From Pseudomonadota bacterium (GTDB lineage: Bacteria; Bdellovibrionota_C; UBA2361; OMIW01): 44,970 nt of DNA. The translations under genes and the position numbers were made by a program. Positions 35,141-43,879 of this stretch are shown in pieces; the first letter of the stretch is position 1, and the number at the start of each line of letters is the position of its first letter. Location of the stretch: assembly GCA_900299205.1 (NCBI GenBank), contig OMIW01000091.1, forward strand, positions 1 to 44,970. The letters are read 5' to 3'. The notes below the pieces were generated by a model, which saw only the letters and a list, made by a program, of their open reading frames with translations, ran no database searches and was not told where the DNA came from.

Positions 35141-35665
35141 CTATTCGACCTTGACCACTCCAGATGCTCGATCTCGGACAAGTGCGAACACAGCATCCTC
35201 TGATCGGCGCATCCGCTGCGCGACTGCACGGCTTACTCCCTCGTGATCAAATCCAAGCAGGTGATGAAGCCCGTGCACGAGCAACCGGACTATCTCCTCG
35301 GGATAGGAAGTGTGATATTTTCCGTGTTGGCGAGCGGCCGTTTCAAGGGATATGACAATATCGCCGAGCGATGGGGTCTCTTCATCGCCATCACCCATCG
35401 CGAATGAAAGCACATCGGTGGGTTTATCTTTGCCTCGATAGTCACGATTAAGATCTTGTATGAAATCGTCGTGGCAGAAGAGTATGCTGACACTGCCCCG
35501 CACACCATGCCGAAATGATGGTGGGTCTTTTATCGCATCGACGATCTCCTGAGTCAGCCGCTTGATCTCCCGTTTTTTTATCCGAGATCGGGCCGGACGC
35601 TCCGCTACCAAGATGGAGAGCTTCTCACGGGGTCCCGCTTTGAGGGCTGCACTACGGGACTTCAC
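35141..35665 (-). CDS. ybeY: YbeY, endoribonuclease for rRNA maturation
   Basis: The track ORF begins at 35788, deep inside phoH. I chose the GTG at 35665 (174 aa), which overlaps the phoH stop by 14 bp and has GAGCAGG a few bases upstream. YbeY is a zinc enzyme that matures 16S rRNA ends and takes part in ribosome quality control. The zinc motif HGLHHLLGFDHEG (family HxxxHxxGxDH) is intact near residue 137, and LNRDYRGKDKPTDVLSFAMG matches the family signature. It follows phoH in the common phoH-ybeY order. Confidence 0.94.
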   Translation of the reverse strand: MKSRSAALKAGPREKLSILVAERPARSRIKKREIKRLTQEIVDAIKDPPSFRHGVRGSVSILFCHDDFIQDLNRDYRGKDKPTDVLSFAMGDGDEETPSLGDIVISLETAARQHGKYHTSYPEEIVRLLVHGLHHLLGFDHEGVSRAVAQRMRRSEDAVFALVRDRASGVVKVE

Positions 35666-36650
35666 GGGCCTGCTCGCGACGATCGTACGCCTGAATAATC
35701 CGCGACACGAGGGGATGACGAATGACATCCTCATCTGAGAATCGCACAACACAGACCCCATCCACGGCGTGAAGAGTCTGCAGCGCATCGACGAGCCCTG
35801 ACATCTGACCTCGAGGGAGATCTATCTGCGTGACATCACCCGTAACGAAGCATTTCGACCCAAATCCTAATCGAGTGAGCAACATCTTCATCTGACCTGG
35901 AGTCGTATTCTGCGCCTCATCAAGAATAACGAACGAGCTGTTCAGCGTCCGTCCCCTCATAAACGCGAGTGGCGCGACCTCAACAATCCCTCGCTCGACC
36001 AACTCCTTAGCCCGCTCAAAATCTACCATATCATGGAGCGCATCGTAGAGAGGACGCAGATACGGATTGACCTTCTCGGCCATATCACCCGGTAAAAATC
36101 CAAGTTTCTCCCCTGCCTCAACTGCAGGCCGACAAAGGACCACCCGCTTAACCTGCTTTTTCATCAAAGCAGAAACCGCCATCGCCATCGCAAGGTAAGT
36201 CTTTCCGGTTCCCGCCGGGCCCACGCCAAAGACAACATCGTGAGTTTCCGCTGACTCTATGTACTGCTTTTGCTTGAATGTTTTTGGAACTATAGGATGT
36301 TTTCTCCCCGATATCTTTACCTGATCTCGAAAGAGATCCGAGAGACGAAGCTTACGATTTTGCGAGAGCATCTTTATTGAGCGCTCAATGTCGGACGCCC
36401 AGATATGTTCTCCTCGCTCAAAAAGCTCTTTCAGCTGCGTTAAAAGGTCACGAGCAAGCTCAACTTCAGAATCGTTTCCCTGAATGACCAGATGAGCTCC
36501 ATCTCTACCGATTTCAACCTCAAGGAGCCGCTGAATGGTTTTAAGATGAGCGTCCTGTTCACCAACAAGATGTTGCAACACCGAAGTGTCGTCGACCTGG
36601 ACGACAGCCTCTGCACGATGTCCCCTCGGATAGTTACCTCGCTTTGTCAC
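35652..36650 (-). CDS. phoH: PhoH-like (YbeZ) ATPase
   Basis: A 332-aa PhoH-family P-loop ATPase, normally paired with YbeY and linked to RNA metabolism. The N-terminal KH-like part includes LEVEIGRDGAHLVIQGND. Walker A is GVGPAGTGKTYLA (about 142-154), RVVLCRPAVEAGEKLGFLPGD is characteristic, and Walker B is FVILDEAQNTTPGQMKMLLTRLG, with VTGDVTQIDLPRG downstream. Length is normal. The operon order alaS, phoH, ybeY runs on the minus strand with a 225-bp gap after alaS in which I see no convincing gene. Confidence 0.95.
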   Translation of the reverse strand: MTKRGNYPRGHRAEAVVQVDDTSVLQHLVGEQDAHLKTIQRLLEVEIGRDGAHLVIQGNDSEVELARDLLTQLKELFERGEHIWASDIERSIKMLSQNRKLRLSDLFRDQVKISGRKHPIVPKTFKQKQYIESAETHDVVFGVGPAGTGKTYLAMAMAVSALMKKQVKRVVLCRPAVEAGEKLGFLPGDMAEKVNPYLRPLYDALHDMVDFERAKELVERGIVEVAPLAFMRGRTLNSSFVILDEAQNTTPGQMKMLLTRLGFGSKCFVTGDVTQIDLPRGQMSGLVDALQTLHAVDGVCVVRFSDEDVIRHPLVSRIIQAYDRREQAREVP

Positions 36651-36875
36651 ATGAACTCCATCGTGAGTAAATGCCCCTCTTTACCGACAATCGCCTGAGA
36701 AGGCTTCCCCCCTCTCGGGATGCGTATCCACGCATTCTCATTGTCCTCTTCAGACCGCAACGCAGGATGGTATTCACCAACCTACTTCGTCCCATCTTCG
36801 CAGTCGGGTAGCAAGAGTGTAAAGGGGGAGTATGCAACCCGATGTTCTCAATGATCTCGGCACAATTTCGCCGGA

Positions 36876-39512
36876 CTAAGGAACAATTTTAACAAAGGCT
36901 GCAAGCGCATCCCGCACCTTTTCTCTGTCAAGCCCCCCCGCTTGGGCGAAATCGGGTCTTCCTCCCCCCTTACCACCTGCGACAGCAACCGACTCTTTGA
37001 GGATATTACCGATGTGGAGCCGTCCCTTTAGATCCGCCGTTGCACCCGCGAGCAACATTCCCCCTCGATCCCCCTTGATCCCGACGACTACTACTCCGGA
37101 GCCAACTTTCACCCGAGCTATATCGACAACCTCTTTTGCAATCTCCCCGTCGATATCATCGAAAAGATCCGCACAGACCCGTATACCCGAGGGCGAAGTC
37201 ACCCCTCCACGAAGAAGCGCATCGGCGGACAGCGAGCCCAGACGCGCGCGGAGCTGCTCGATCTCCCGGCCCAACTCCCGCTCCCTCGCCAACACCCCGT
37301 GTAGTTTGACCTCAATAGACCCCTCATCGGTGTTGAGAATTCCCGCGATCCCACCCAGGATTGCTCCGGTGGCGAGACCGTGAGAAACCGCGCTTGCTCC
37401 CGCGACGCACTCGATCCGTCGAACCCCCGAAGCAATCGCCCCCTCTCGAACCACGGTAATTGAGCCGATATCACCGCTCCGCTCGACATGGGTTCCTCCG
37501 CAGAACTCAAGGGAGTCGGGCCCGACCTCAATCACCCGCACGATGTCCCCATACTTTTCACCGAAAAGAGCCATCGCACCCAGTGCTCGCGCCTTGTCGA
37601 TCGGCAAAAGCGAGGTGATAACCTCGTGGTTTGCCCGAATGTAGCTATTCATGAAGATTACTAGCTCCCGGAGCTGCTCGTCCGATATCGGCGCATGATG
37701 ATTAAAGTCAAACCTTAACCGCTCCGGCGTCACCAACGAGCCCGCTTGCTTGACGTGCTTCCCGAAGATAGTGCGAAGGCCCAGATGAAGAACATGAGTC
37801 GCCGTATGATGAATCGCTGTCGCACAGCGACGCTCTTCATCTACCCGAAGCACTGCAGACTGACCCACCAGCTTCCGAAGCAGATCCCCCTGCGTAGTGC
37901 GCACCACATGAGCAAACTGACCCGCCGGCAGCTTTATCGTATCCTCAACGTCAAACGAATGCCCATCGATTGATACAGTGCCCGTGTCACCAACCTGACC
38001 ACCCGACTCTGCGTAGAAGGGGGTCTCATCAAAAAAAAGGGTGAAGAGATCTTCTGACGACCCCGATGGCATCACCATCTGAAGTGTTCCCTCTCCACCT
38101 CGTTGGTCATACCCAACAAAGGTTGTAGCCTCGAGATCAACACTTTTTGCTTCGAACGATATTCCCTTTGAGCGACGATCTTCACGAGAACGGTGGCGCT
38201 GAGCCTCCATCGCCGCCTGAAACCCCGCCACATCGACGGCACGCCCGAACGGTTTGAGCGCATCCTCAGTAAGGTCAAGGGGAAATCCAAACGTGTCATG
38301 GAGCAGAAATGCGGTCGCTCCCGGAAACAGCTCTCCTGAACCGAGCCGTTCGACTTCACGATGCAACACTTCGAGGCCCCCCTCGAGGGTCTCGTAAAAC
38401 TTCGCCTCCTCATTTCGGATTACCTCAGCGATTGTATCGCGGGCGGCGGTCAGTTCGGGGTGCGAATGAGCGAACATCGATACTACTTCTCCGCAGGTAT
38501 GAACCAGGAACGGTTCCCGAAAACCGAGCACCTTACCATGGCGAACGGCACGCCGAATGATCCTTCTGAGCGCGTAACCTCGTCCATCACTCCCTGGAAA
38601 AACCCCATCAGCTATTAGAAATGCGGCCGCCCGAGAGTGATCTCCGATAACCCGAAAGGCGACGTTTCGGGCATACCGGAGATCGGATCGCAGATCCTGT
38701 GAGCCATAAGAACCCTCGTCATACCCAAAGCCAGAGAGCTGTTCAGCCCTCCTGATGACCCCTCGCACGAGATCAGTCTCATAGTTGCCGGGCAGTCCTT
38801 GAACGACCGAAACCAACCTTTCCAATCCACTCCCGGTATCTATTGAGGGAGAGGGCAGGGGGGTCATCGTACCATCCGCAGCCCGATTGAATTGCATAAA
38901 GACCAGGTTCCAGATCTCGAGATATGACCCATCATCCCGCCGAAACGCTGCTTCCGATTGAGGAACGTCATCAGGTCCGACGTAATAGAATATCTCCGAG
39001 CATGGTCCACACGGCCCGGTGTCACCCATCGCCCAGAAATTGTCCTTCTCATCCATGCGAAGAATCCTGTCCCGATGGACCGGGGTCAGGTCTCGCCACA
39101 GCTGCGCCGCCTCATCATCTTCCCTAAACACCGTCACCCACAATCGATCTCGAGAGAGACCAAGCCGCTCCGTTACATACTCCCACGCATAACGAATTGC
39201 ATCGGCCTTGAAGTAATCCCCGAACGAGAAGTTGCCTAACATCTCAAAAAAGGTGTGGTGCCGAGCGGTCACCCCCACATTTTCGAAGTCGTTGTGCTTC
39301 CCCGAAATCCTAAGGCACTTCTGCGCGGAAGCGGCGCGAGTGTAGGAACGCTTTTCGGAACCAAGAAAACACTCCTTGAACTGATTCATCCCTGCATTCG
39401 AAAACAGCAGGGTTGGGTCGTCGACGGTTATGAGCGATGCACTCGGGACGACGGTATGTCCCTTGCTCTGGAAAAACTCAAGGAAGCTCTTTCTGATATC
39501 TGCACCTTTCAT
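36876..39512 (-). CDS. alaS: Alanyl-tRNA synthetase
   Basis: An 878-aa protein of normal length. The class II catalytic core begins IRKSFLEFFQSKGHTVVPSASL with motif 1 and includes RHHTFFEMLGNFSFGDYFK and the motif 2/3 region GTDTGPCGPC-like (MGDTGPCGPCSEI). The editing domain has the zinc-binding HHTATHVLH (about 560) and CGGTHVERSGDIG (about 668), and a DHHA1-type C-terminal domain follows (GGKGGGRPDFAQAGG). It charges tRNA-Ala and clears Ser- and Gly-tRNA-Ala. In many genomes recA/recX lie between cinA and alaS; here that place holds only the cinA relic. Confidence 0.98.
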   Translation of the reverse strand: MKGADIRKSFLEFFQSKGHTVVPSASLITVDDPTLLFSNAGMNQFKECFLGSEKRSYTRAASAQKCLRISGKHNDFENVGVTARHHTFFEMLGNFSFGDYFKADAIRYAWEYVTERLGLSRDRLWVTVFREDDEAAQLWRDLTPVHRDRILRMDEKDNFWAMGDTGPCGPCSEIFYYVGPDDVPQSEAAFRRDDGSYLEIWNLVFMQFNRAADGTMTPLPSPSIDTGSGLERLVSVVQGLPGNYETDLVRGVIRRAEQLSGFGYDEGSYGSQDLRSDLRYARNVAFRVIGDHSRAAAFLIADGVFPGSDGRGYALRRIIRRAVRHGKVLGFREPFLVHTCGEVVSMFAHSHPELTAARDTIAEVIRNEEAKFYETLEGGLEVLHREVERLGSGELFPGATAFLLHDTFGFPLDLTEDALKPFGRAVDVAGFQAAMEAQRHRSREDRRSKGISFEAKSVDLEATTFVGYDQRGGEGTLQMVMPSGSSEDLFTLFFDETPFYAESGGQVGDTGTVSIDGHSFDVEDTIKLPAGQFAHVVRTTQGDLLRKLVGQSAVLRVDEERRCATAIHHTATHVLHLGLRTIFGKHVKQAGSLVTPERLRFDFNHHAPISDEQLRELVIFMNSYIRANHEVITSLLPIDKARALGAMALFGEKYGDIVRVIEVGPDSLEFCGGTHVERSGDIGSITVVREGAIASGVRRIECVAGASAVSHGLATGAILGGIAGILNTDEGSIEVKLHGVLARERELGREIEQLRARLGSLSADALLRGGVTSPSGIRVCADLFDDIDGEIAKEVVDIARVKVGSGVVVVGIKGDRGGMLLAGATADLKGRLHIGNILKESVAVAGGKGGGRPDFAQAGGLDREKVRDALAAFVKIVP

Positions 39513-40010
39513 CGTGAGACCCCGCTAAGATTTGAATATAGTGCTTGAACAGCCTTTGTCCGGCGATCCACCACGGTATCGCGAGAGAGTTCACTCCGTC
39601 AAAAGAGTAAACGTAAGGCAGCACGACGGGCATATGCCGCCCTCACCGCCCCAGATATTCATGCCCCAAAAAGCCCACATCTGTCGTATATACACAACAC
39701 CGACTAATTCGCTGTAAAAATAAAAAAATAAATGCCTGCCTCTTCACCAAGCAGTATTCAATCAGCAGAACTCTAAATAGCGGAAATTATCCGATAATCC
39801 CCGAAAAATAACCTATTCTCCCCATTTCCACGAGGTGTTCCCGCTCTTGATTGGATGATAAACTTTGGGTTAAGCCTACAAACAAGAGCGTGCGCGAGAA
39901 AAATCAGCGCAGTTATTAGCCGTTTTCGAGGTCATGATGAAAAAATCAGGTTCCTCTTCGAGAGTTTCTCAAGTTGCCCGCAGAATTTCTTCGGAGTCCC
40001 AGCCAGCAGC
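39513..40010. other. 498-bp AT-rich non-coding stretch upstream of alaS
   Basis: No credible gene. It contains a run of A/T (around 39715-39735), a perfect 13-bp interrupted palindrome ATTATC-C-GATAAT (39786-39798) and a 10-bp palindrome GGCATATGCC near 39629. The alaS promoter is presumably here, but I could not single out a good one. Confidence 0.45.
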
Positions 40011-40420
40011 TCACCAAGGTCGACTAAGAGTCTCCTCTTTAGGAGAAGATCGGCCGTCGCGCTTGTCCTCCTCCACATCCTCCCCAACCCAATCGAGGCG
40101 TATTTCAAAACTGTCCACAAGACCCGACAAGCTATCATTTAACGAGTCTGGATCATCAAAGGCTTTATACTCCTCAAACATCCTCATTCGCCCTCGATCA
40201 GACGAAAAGAAAGGGCAGTTTGATTTTGTTTCTTTTCCTTCGGAGCGACCGACAAAAAAAGTGCCGACGGGCGTACTCGGCGTCGCTCCGTCGGGGCCGG
40301 CGGTCGGTGAATATCAGGCTGGCGGAGAGGACTAGACAAAGACCTCGCGAGAGGAGAAGTCTCGGTCTGCAATCGTCGGCCCCAAAAGAGTTTGTGTATC
40401 TGAAATGAGCGTAAAGAGCC
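40011..40420 (-). pseudogene. Decayed paralogue of the CinA C-terminal (PncC) domain
   Basis: Not in the ORF track because it has no start codon. On the minus strand the frame from 40313 down to the TGA at 40011 reads AGPDGATPSTPVGTFFVG, then SEGKETK, FFSSDRGRMRMFEEYKAFDD. This aligns with the end of the neighbouring cinA (AGPEGGTPSKPAGTFFVG, STERETK, FFASDRERVRVYAAFKALD) at roughly half identical residues, with many codon differences synonymous. Just upstream is an in-frame TGA (40316-40314). A likely small deletion at ITG/AGP shifts the frame; beyond it VLSASLIFT and, in another frame, TIADRDFSSREVFV weakly parallel the preceding CinA residues. The amidohydrolase catalytic part is missing or scrambled. 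Left boundary certain, right boundary approximate. Confidence 0.75.
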
Positions 40421-40512
40421 TCAGTTAAGAGCTTTAAAATTTTTTAGCTTTCTTGTAACTCTAACACCGACTCTCAATCGTTTCCCGGAAGATAAAGCTC
40501 CAACAAAGGCTC

Positions 40513-41796
40513 CTAACCCTCCTCCACCCCATCTTCTGGTGGTGGCAAACCAAGGAGCGACCGCCTCACCACATCGAGAGCTTTGAATGCTGCATACACT
40601 CTGACTCGTTCTCTGTCTGATGCGAAGAAGAAGCGATATGCTTTTGTTTCCCTTTCCGTTGAAATCCCGACGAAAAAGGTGCCAGCAGGCTTGCTTGGGG
40701 TTCCACCCTCCGGTCCGGCGATGCCGGTGATCGAGACACCAACTGATGACTGAGTGCGTTTCCGCACTCCTGACGCCATCGACTGGGCGACGATGCTGCT
40801 CACTGCGCCAAATTGGGAAAGTGCCTCTCGGGGCACACCGAGCTGGGTCTCCTTGATGCTATCTGCGTAGGCGATTACTCCTCCAAGAAAGACCTCTGAT
40901 GCGCCGGGGAATCGAGTAATAAGCTCCCCGACCAAGCCACCGGTGCACGACTCGGCAACACTGATCGTGTCGCCCTGAGACCGCAGGGCCTCCGACAGAG
41001 CTTTCGCCAGAGGCGTATCGTAACGCTCGGCAACGATATGGTCAGCCCCGAGAGCTTTCCGAACTGCGCTCTGCAACTCCTCCCATCCAGCCTCTCCTTC
41101 ATCTGCTAATTGCCGAACGACGACAATCACTTCCGGAAACATCACCTGGTAAGCCACCTGCGCGTGTTCGAGCTCGGGGATCCCCTCAACCCGACGGGCA
41201 ACCTCAGCCTCAGGTAATCCAAAGACCCGGCATACCCACTCGATGGTAACGTCCAGTGCCCCGAAAAAAGTTGCAATCCTATCAAGGACATCCTCTCGCC
41301 ACATCGGCTCAAGCTCTTTCGGAATTCCGGGTAATGCGACGATGGCCTTCTTTTTTCCCTCGAGCGATAGCTCAAACCAAATACCGGACGCCGTCCCGAC
41401 CGGATTATGGATTCGGGAAGCTCCCACCGGAAACCACGCCTGTCGAGCATTTATATCAGTTAATTTTCTTCCCTTTGATTCGTACCATTCGGTGAGTTTT
41501 CGGATCTCCTCGTCCACTTTGATGAGAGGAACTCCCGCAATTGCGGCGATCGCATCGCGAGTGAGGTCGTCCTTGGTTGGACCAAGTCCCCCAGTGACGA
41601 CGATAAGGTCGACAGCTTTAAAAAGTTCTTCGAACCATTTAACAATAACCGGAAGATCATCGTCGCATGCCACTCTGGTGGCAACTGACACTCCTCGCGA
41701 GCGGATTGTTCGGCCAAGAAATGACGAGTTAGTATCAATGATGCGACCGTCGAGAATTTCAGAGCCTATGGTGAGTATGGCAATAGCGGGGGTCAT
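40513..41796 (-). CDS. cinA: CinA, two-domain competence/damage-inducible protein (NMN deamidase family)
   Basis: A 427-aa protein. The N-terminal MoaB/MogA-like domain (about 1-170) has ILTIGSEILDGRIIDTN and VTGGLGPTKDDLTRDAIA, and in this family acts as an ADP-ribose-type pyrophosphatase. The C-terminal PncC domain (about 265-427) has SVAESCTGGLVGELITRFPG, VIAYADSIKETQLGV (with the conserved Lys) and ITGIAGPEGGTPSKPAG, and deamidates nicotinamide mononucleotide in NAD recycling. Both halves look intact. A damaged second copy of the C-terminal domain lies 93 bp downstream. It is divergent from yqgF. Confidence 0.95.
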   Translation of the reverse strand: MTPAIAILTIGSEILDGRIIDTNSSFLGRTIRSRGVSVATRVACDDDLPVIVKWFEELFKAVDLIVVTGGLGPTKDDLTRDAIAAIAGVPLIKVDEEIRKLTEWYESKGRKLTDINARQAWFPVGASRIHNPVGTASGIWFELSLEGKKKAIVALPGIPKELEPMWREDVLDRIATFFGALDVTIEWVCRVFGLPEAEVARRVEGIPELEHAQVAYQVMFPEVIVVVRQLADEGEAGWEELQSAVRKALGADHIVAERYDTPLAKALSEALRSQGDTISVAESCTGGLVGELITRFPGASEVFLGGVIAYADSIKETQLGVPREALSQFGAVSSIVAQSMASGVRKRTQSSVGVSITGIAGPEGGTPSKPAGTFFVGISTERETKAYRFFFASDRERVRVYAAFKALDVVRRSLLGLPPPEDGVEEG

Positions 41797-41928
41797 CGAT
41801 TAGTCCTTAGAATGGAGCTTCGGCAATGCCGTTTTGCAAACTTTGAGAACGCGATACAGTGTACCGAGCTCAATTGAAACGACGCTACCAGAAAGATCTA
41901 CTCCGTCCTAGCCGAACTCAAGAGAACG

Positions 41929-42444
41929 ATGTCTGCAGAAATCTCCGGTCCCTCAGTTGGGCACCATGTCACCACCCTCGGACTCGATGTTGGTATTCAA
42001 CGCGTGGGGATGGCTCTTTATCGGCCGGAATTAGCCGCTATTGTCCCGATACCGACCGTTGAACGGGCTGGAAAGCGGGCAGAACAGCGAGCAATAAGTC
42101 TCGTGCAGGAGAACGCCATCCCCCTGATTGTGGTCGGAACGCCACTATCAAGCTCGGACGAAAAGACCCTTCAGGGGGAAGACGTCAACAATTTCAAACA
42201 TCGGCTCGCTCGTCGGTGTTCTGCGCTGATTATCGCGTGCGATGAGTTTCTCTCCTCCGAAGAGGCGAAAGAACTCCTCGGAATTAGAGGCTCGCCGAAC
42301 CGAACAATTCGGGAATCGGGGGCGATCGATGCGGTAGCGGCTTGCCTGATTCTCCTTCGACACCTCACGAGCAAGGGCCTTAATCCAACGATTGAGATCG
42401 GAGCCCTTGTTCGCCAAGTCGCCAAACTTCAACGGAGGAACTGA
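41929..42444 (+). CDS. yqgF: YqgF/RuvX, putative Holliday junction resolvase or pre-16S rRNA nuclease
   Basis: A 171-aa RNase H-fold nuclease. The catalytic acidic residues are in place: LGLDVGIQRVGMAL (Asp20), then DEFLSSEEAKELL (family DERLTT.EA) and SGAIDAVAACLILLRHL. IVVGTPLSSSD matches the 'vvGlP....g' strand. In Escherichia coli YqgF processes the 16S rRNA 5' end. The first 15 residues are an extension beyond the usual start, and no internal start fits better. It lies upstream of mltG, a frequent pairing, but a 220-bp gap separates them. Confidence 0.9.
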   Translation: MSAEISGPSVGHHVTTLGLDVGIQRVGMALYRPELAAIVPIPTVERAGKRAEQRAISLVQENAIPLIVVGTPLSSSDEKTLQGEDVNNFKHRLARRCSALIIACDEFLSSEEAKELLGIRGSPNRTIRESGAIDAVAACLILLRHLTSKGLNPTIEIGALVRQVAKLQRRN

Positions 42445-42626
42445 ATATCAAAACAAAGCTCAAGAACGCCTTCTCAGCGAAAAGGGTCCCGCGGCGGACG
42501 CTGCCATTACCCAGGCAGAGATCAAAAACCTGTTCTTCAAACACAACTCCCTGATAACATGATGATCGACTGAACATATCTTCCCTCGGGAAACATCTTC
42601 CTTTCATGAGGTATTAGGGGGGTCGA

Positions 42627-42668
42627 ATGACGATCTTTAACGGGCAGGAACAAAAACTCATATCATGA
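42627..42668 (+). CDS. Possible 13-aa leader peptide coupled to mltG
   Basis: ATG at 42627 preceded by AGGGGGG (5-nt gap) opens a 13-codon frame (MTIFNGQEQKLIS). Its TGA (42666-42668) overlaps the mltG ATG (42665-42667). mltG itself has no Shine-Dalgarno sequence at a normal distance; the nearest AGGAA is about 15 nt away. Translation of the leader could therefore deliver ribosomes to mltG. Too short for homology, so tentative. Confidence 0.35.
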   Translation: MTIFNGQEQKLIS

Positions 42669-43879
42669 AACTGACCAGAAAGAAGCTAACGAAACCTGAT
42701 GCCTGGCCTGCTGGGATCATATCGGCCATATCCTCCGAATCCGGGGTCTCGCGAGTCCGCTTTTTAGTTTACGCAATCATTCCAATTTTAGCTGGCTTCA
42801 TTACCTATACCACTCTCCACACCCTTTTTTTCAATCCGATAAATCCCGACGACACAGCTCCACAATCGATCGAGATCATGAAAGAATCTACCCTCAAAAG
42901 GATCTCCATAGAGCTCCAACAGCGAGGTTTCATCAAGTATGCATGGCCCCTCAACTATGCGGGCCGGGTATCGGGTAAGGACCGAAAAATAGTCGCGGGG
43001 GAATACGAGATTCGGCGGTCCATGTCTCCCACTCAACTTCTTGAAGCGATAACTTCAGGAAAACCAATCGAGCGGAAAGTTATCGTAAAAGAGGGGGTCT
43101 CAATCGCAGATATCGGCCAGATAGTTGAAGATGCCGGTCTTCTGAAAAAAGGGGCTTTTGATCAAGCCCTCGTTGATCCCTCACTGATCAAAGCCTCAGG
43201 TTCTTACAATGGTCAGCTTGAAGGATATTTATTCCCAGAAACTTACATCTTCTCTCGCCCGGTCTCAGCCAAGGAGATCGTCACTCGTATGCTGAAAATG
43301 GGACTTGAGCGCTGGCCACAAACTTTTAGTGACCGTGCCGAGCAGTTGGGTATGACCCGTCATCAGGTGTTGACTCTCGCCTCTATCATAGAAAAGGAAA
43401 CGGGTGTCTCAGAGGAACAACCGAGAATCGCTTCAGTCTTTCACAATCGTCTCGAGCGCGGGATGCCCCTTCAGAGTGACCCCACAGTTATTTATGGATT
43501 AAGGGGTAACTTCGACGGTAATTTAACTCGGGCCCACCTCGAAATGCCAACTCCCTACAATACCTACACCATCTCTGGACTTCCGCCCGGCCCAATCGGC
43601 AACCCTGGCGATTCTGCGATAAAGGCAGCTCTATATCCCGAGAAGACCGACTATCTTTTTTTCGTCGCAGATGGAGCGGGTCGACACGTTTTTTCAGCTA
43701 CTCTTGAAGAGCATAATTCCGCTGTTGCGCGGTACCAGCTCGGGGTAAAGCGTGAGCCGGATACGAAACCAAGCCCTGATATTGGCACCTCGGGGGGAGG
43801 ACTGGAAAATGCTTCTTCAAAGCCCTCTCAATATGAAGAGACAGATCCCCTCATGATTCCACCACTGACTGCACCGTGA
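42665..43879 (+). CDS. mltG: MltG, endolytic murein transglycosylase
   Basis: A 404-aa inner-membrane protein (YceG family) that cuts nascent peptidoglycan strands and helps end glycan synthesis. One N-terminal membrane segment (FLVYAIIPILAGFITYTTL, about 33-52) is followed by a LysM-like region with GEYEIRRSMSPTQLLEAI. The catalytic domain has LEGYLFPETYIF, then ASIIEKETGVSEEQPRIASVFHNRL (about 238-262) with the catalytic Glu, LQSDPTVIYG and the YNTYTISGLPPGPIGNPG loop. The C-terminal 45 residues are an added Pro/Ser-rich tail. Its stop overlaps the next gene's GTG start (GTGA). Confidence 0.95.
   Translation: MKLTRKKLTKPDAWPAGIISAISSESGVSRVRFLVYAIIPILAGFITYTTLHTLFFNPINPDDTAPQSIEIMKESTLKRISIELQQRGFIKYAWPLNYAGRVSGKDRKIVAGEYEIRRSMSPTQLLEAITSGKPIERKVIVKEGVSIADIGQIVEDAGLLKKGAFDQALVDPSLIKASGSYNGQLEGYLFPETYIFSRPVSAKEIVTRMLKMGLERWPQTFSDRAEQLGMTRHQVLTLASIIEKETGVSEEQPRIASVFHNRLERGMPLQSDPTVIYGLRGNFDGNLTRAHLEMPTPYNTYTISGLPPGPIGNPGDSAIKAALYPEKTDYLFFVADGAGRHVFSATLEEHNSAVARYQLGVKREPDTKPSPDIGTSGGGLENASSKPSQYEETDPLMIPPLTAP

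Noticed and set aside
35141-35788. 215-aa ybeY ORF as given by the track
   Set aside because: The first 41 residues read through phoH in another frame; GTG 35665 gives the normal family length.
36634-36837. 67-aa minus ORF between alaS and phoH
   Set aside because: Arg-rich, no recognisable domain, overlaps phoH and lacks a ribosome site.
39934-40335. 133-aa plus ORF, Ser/Arg-rich
   Set aside because: Antisense of the cinA relic; no family features, and the minus frame has clear homology.
41243-41803. 186-aa plus ORF opposite cinA
   Set aside because: Antisense shadow of the cinA N-terminal domain.
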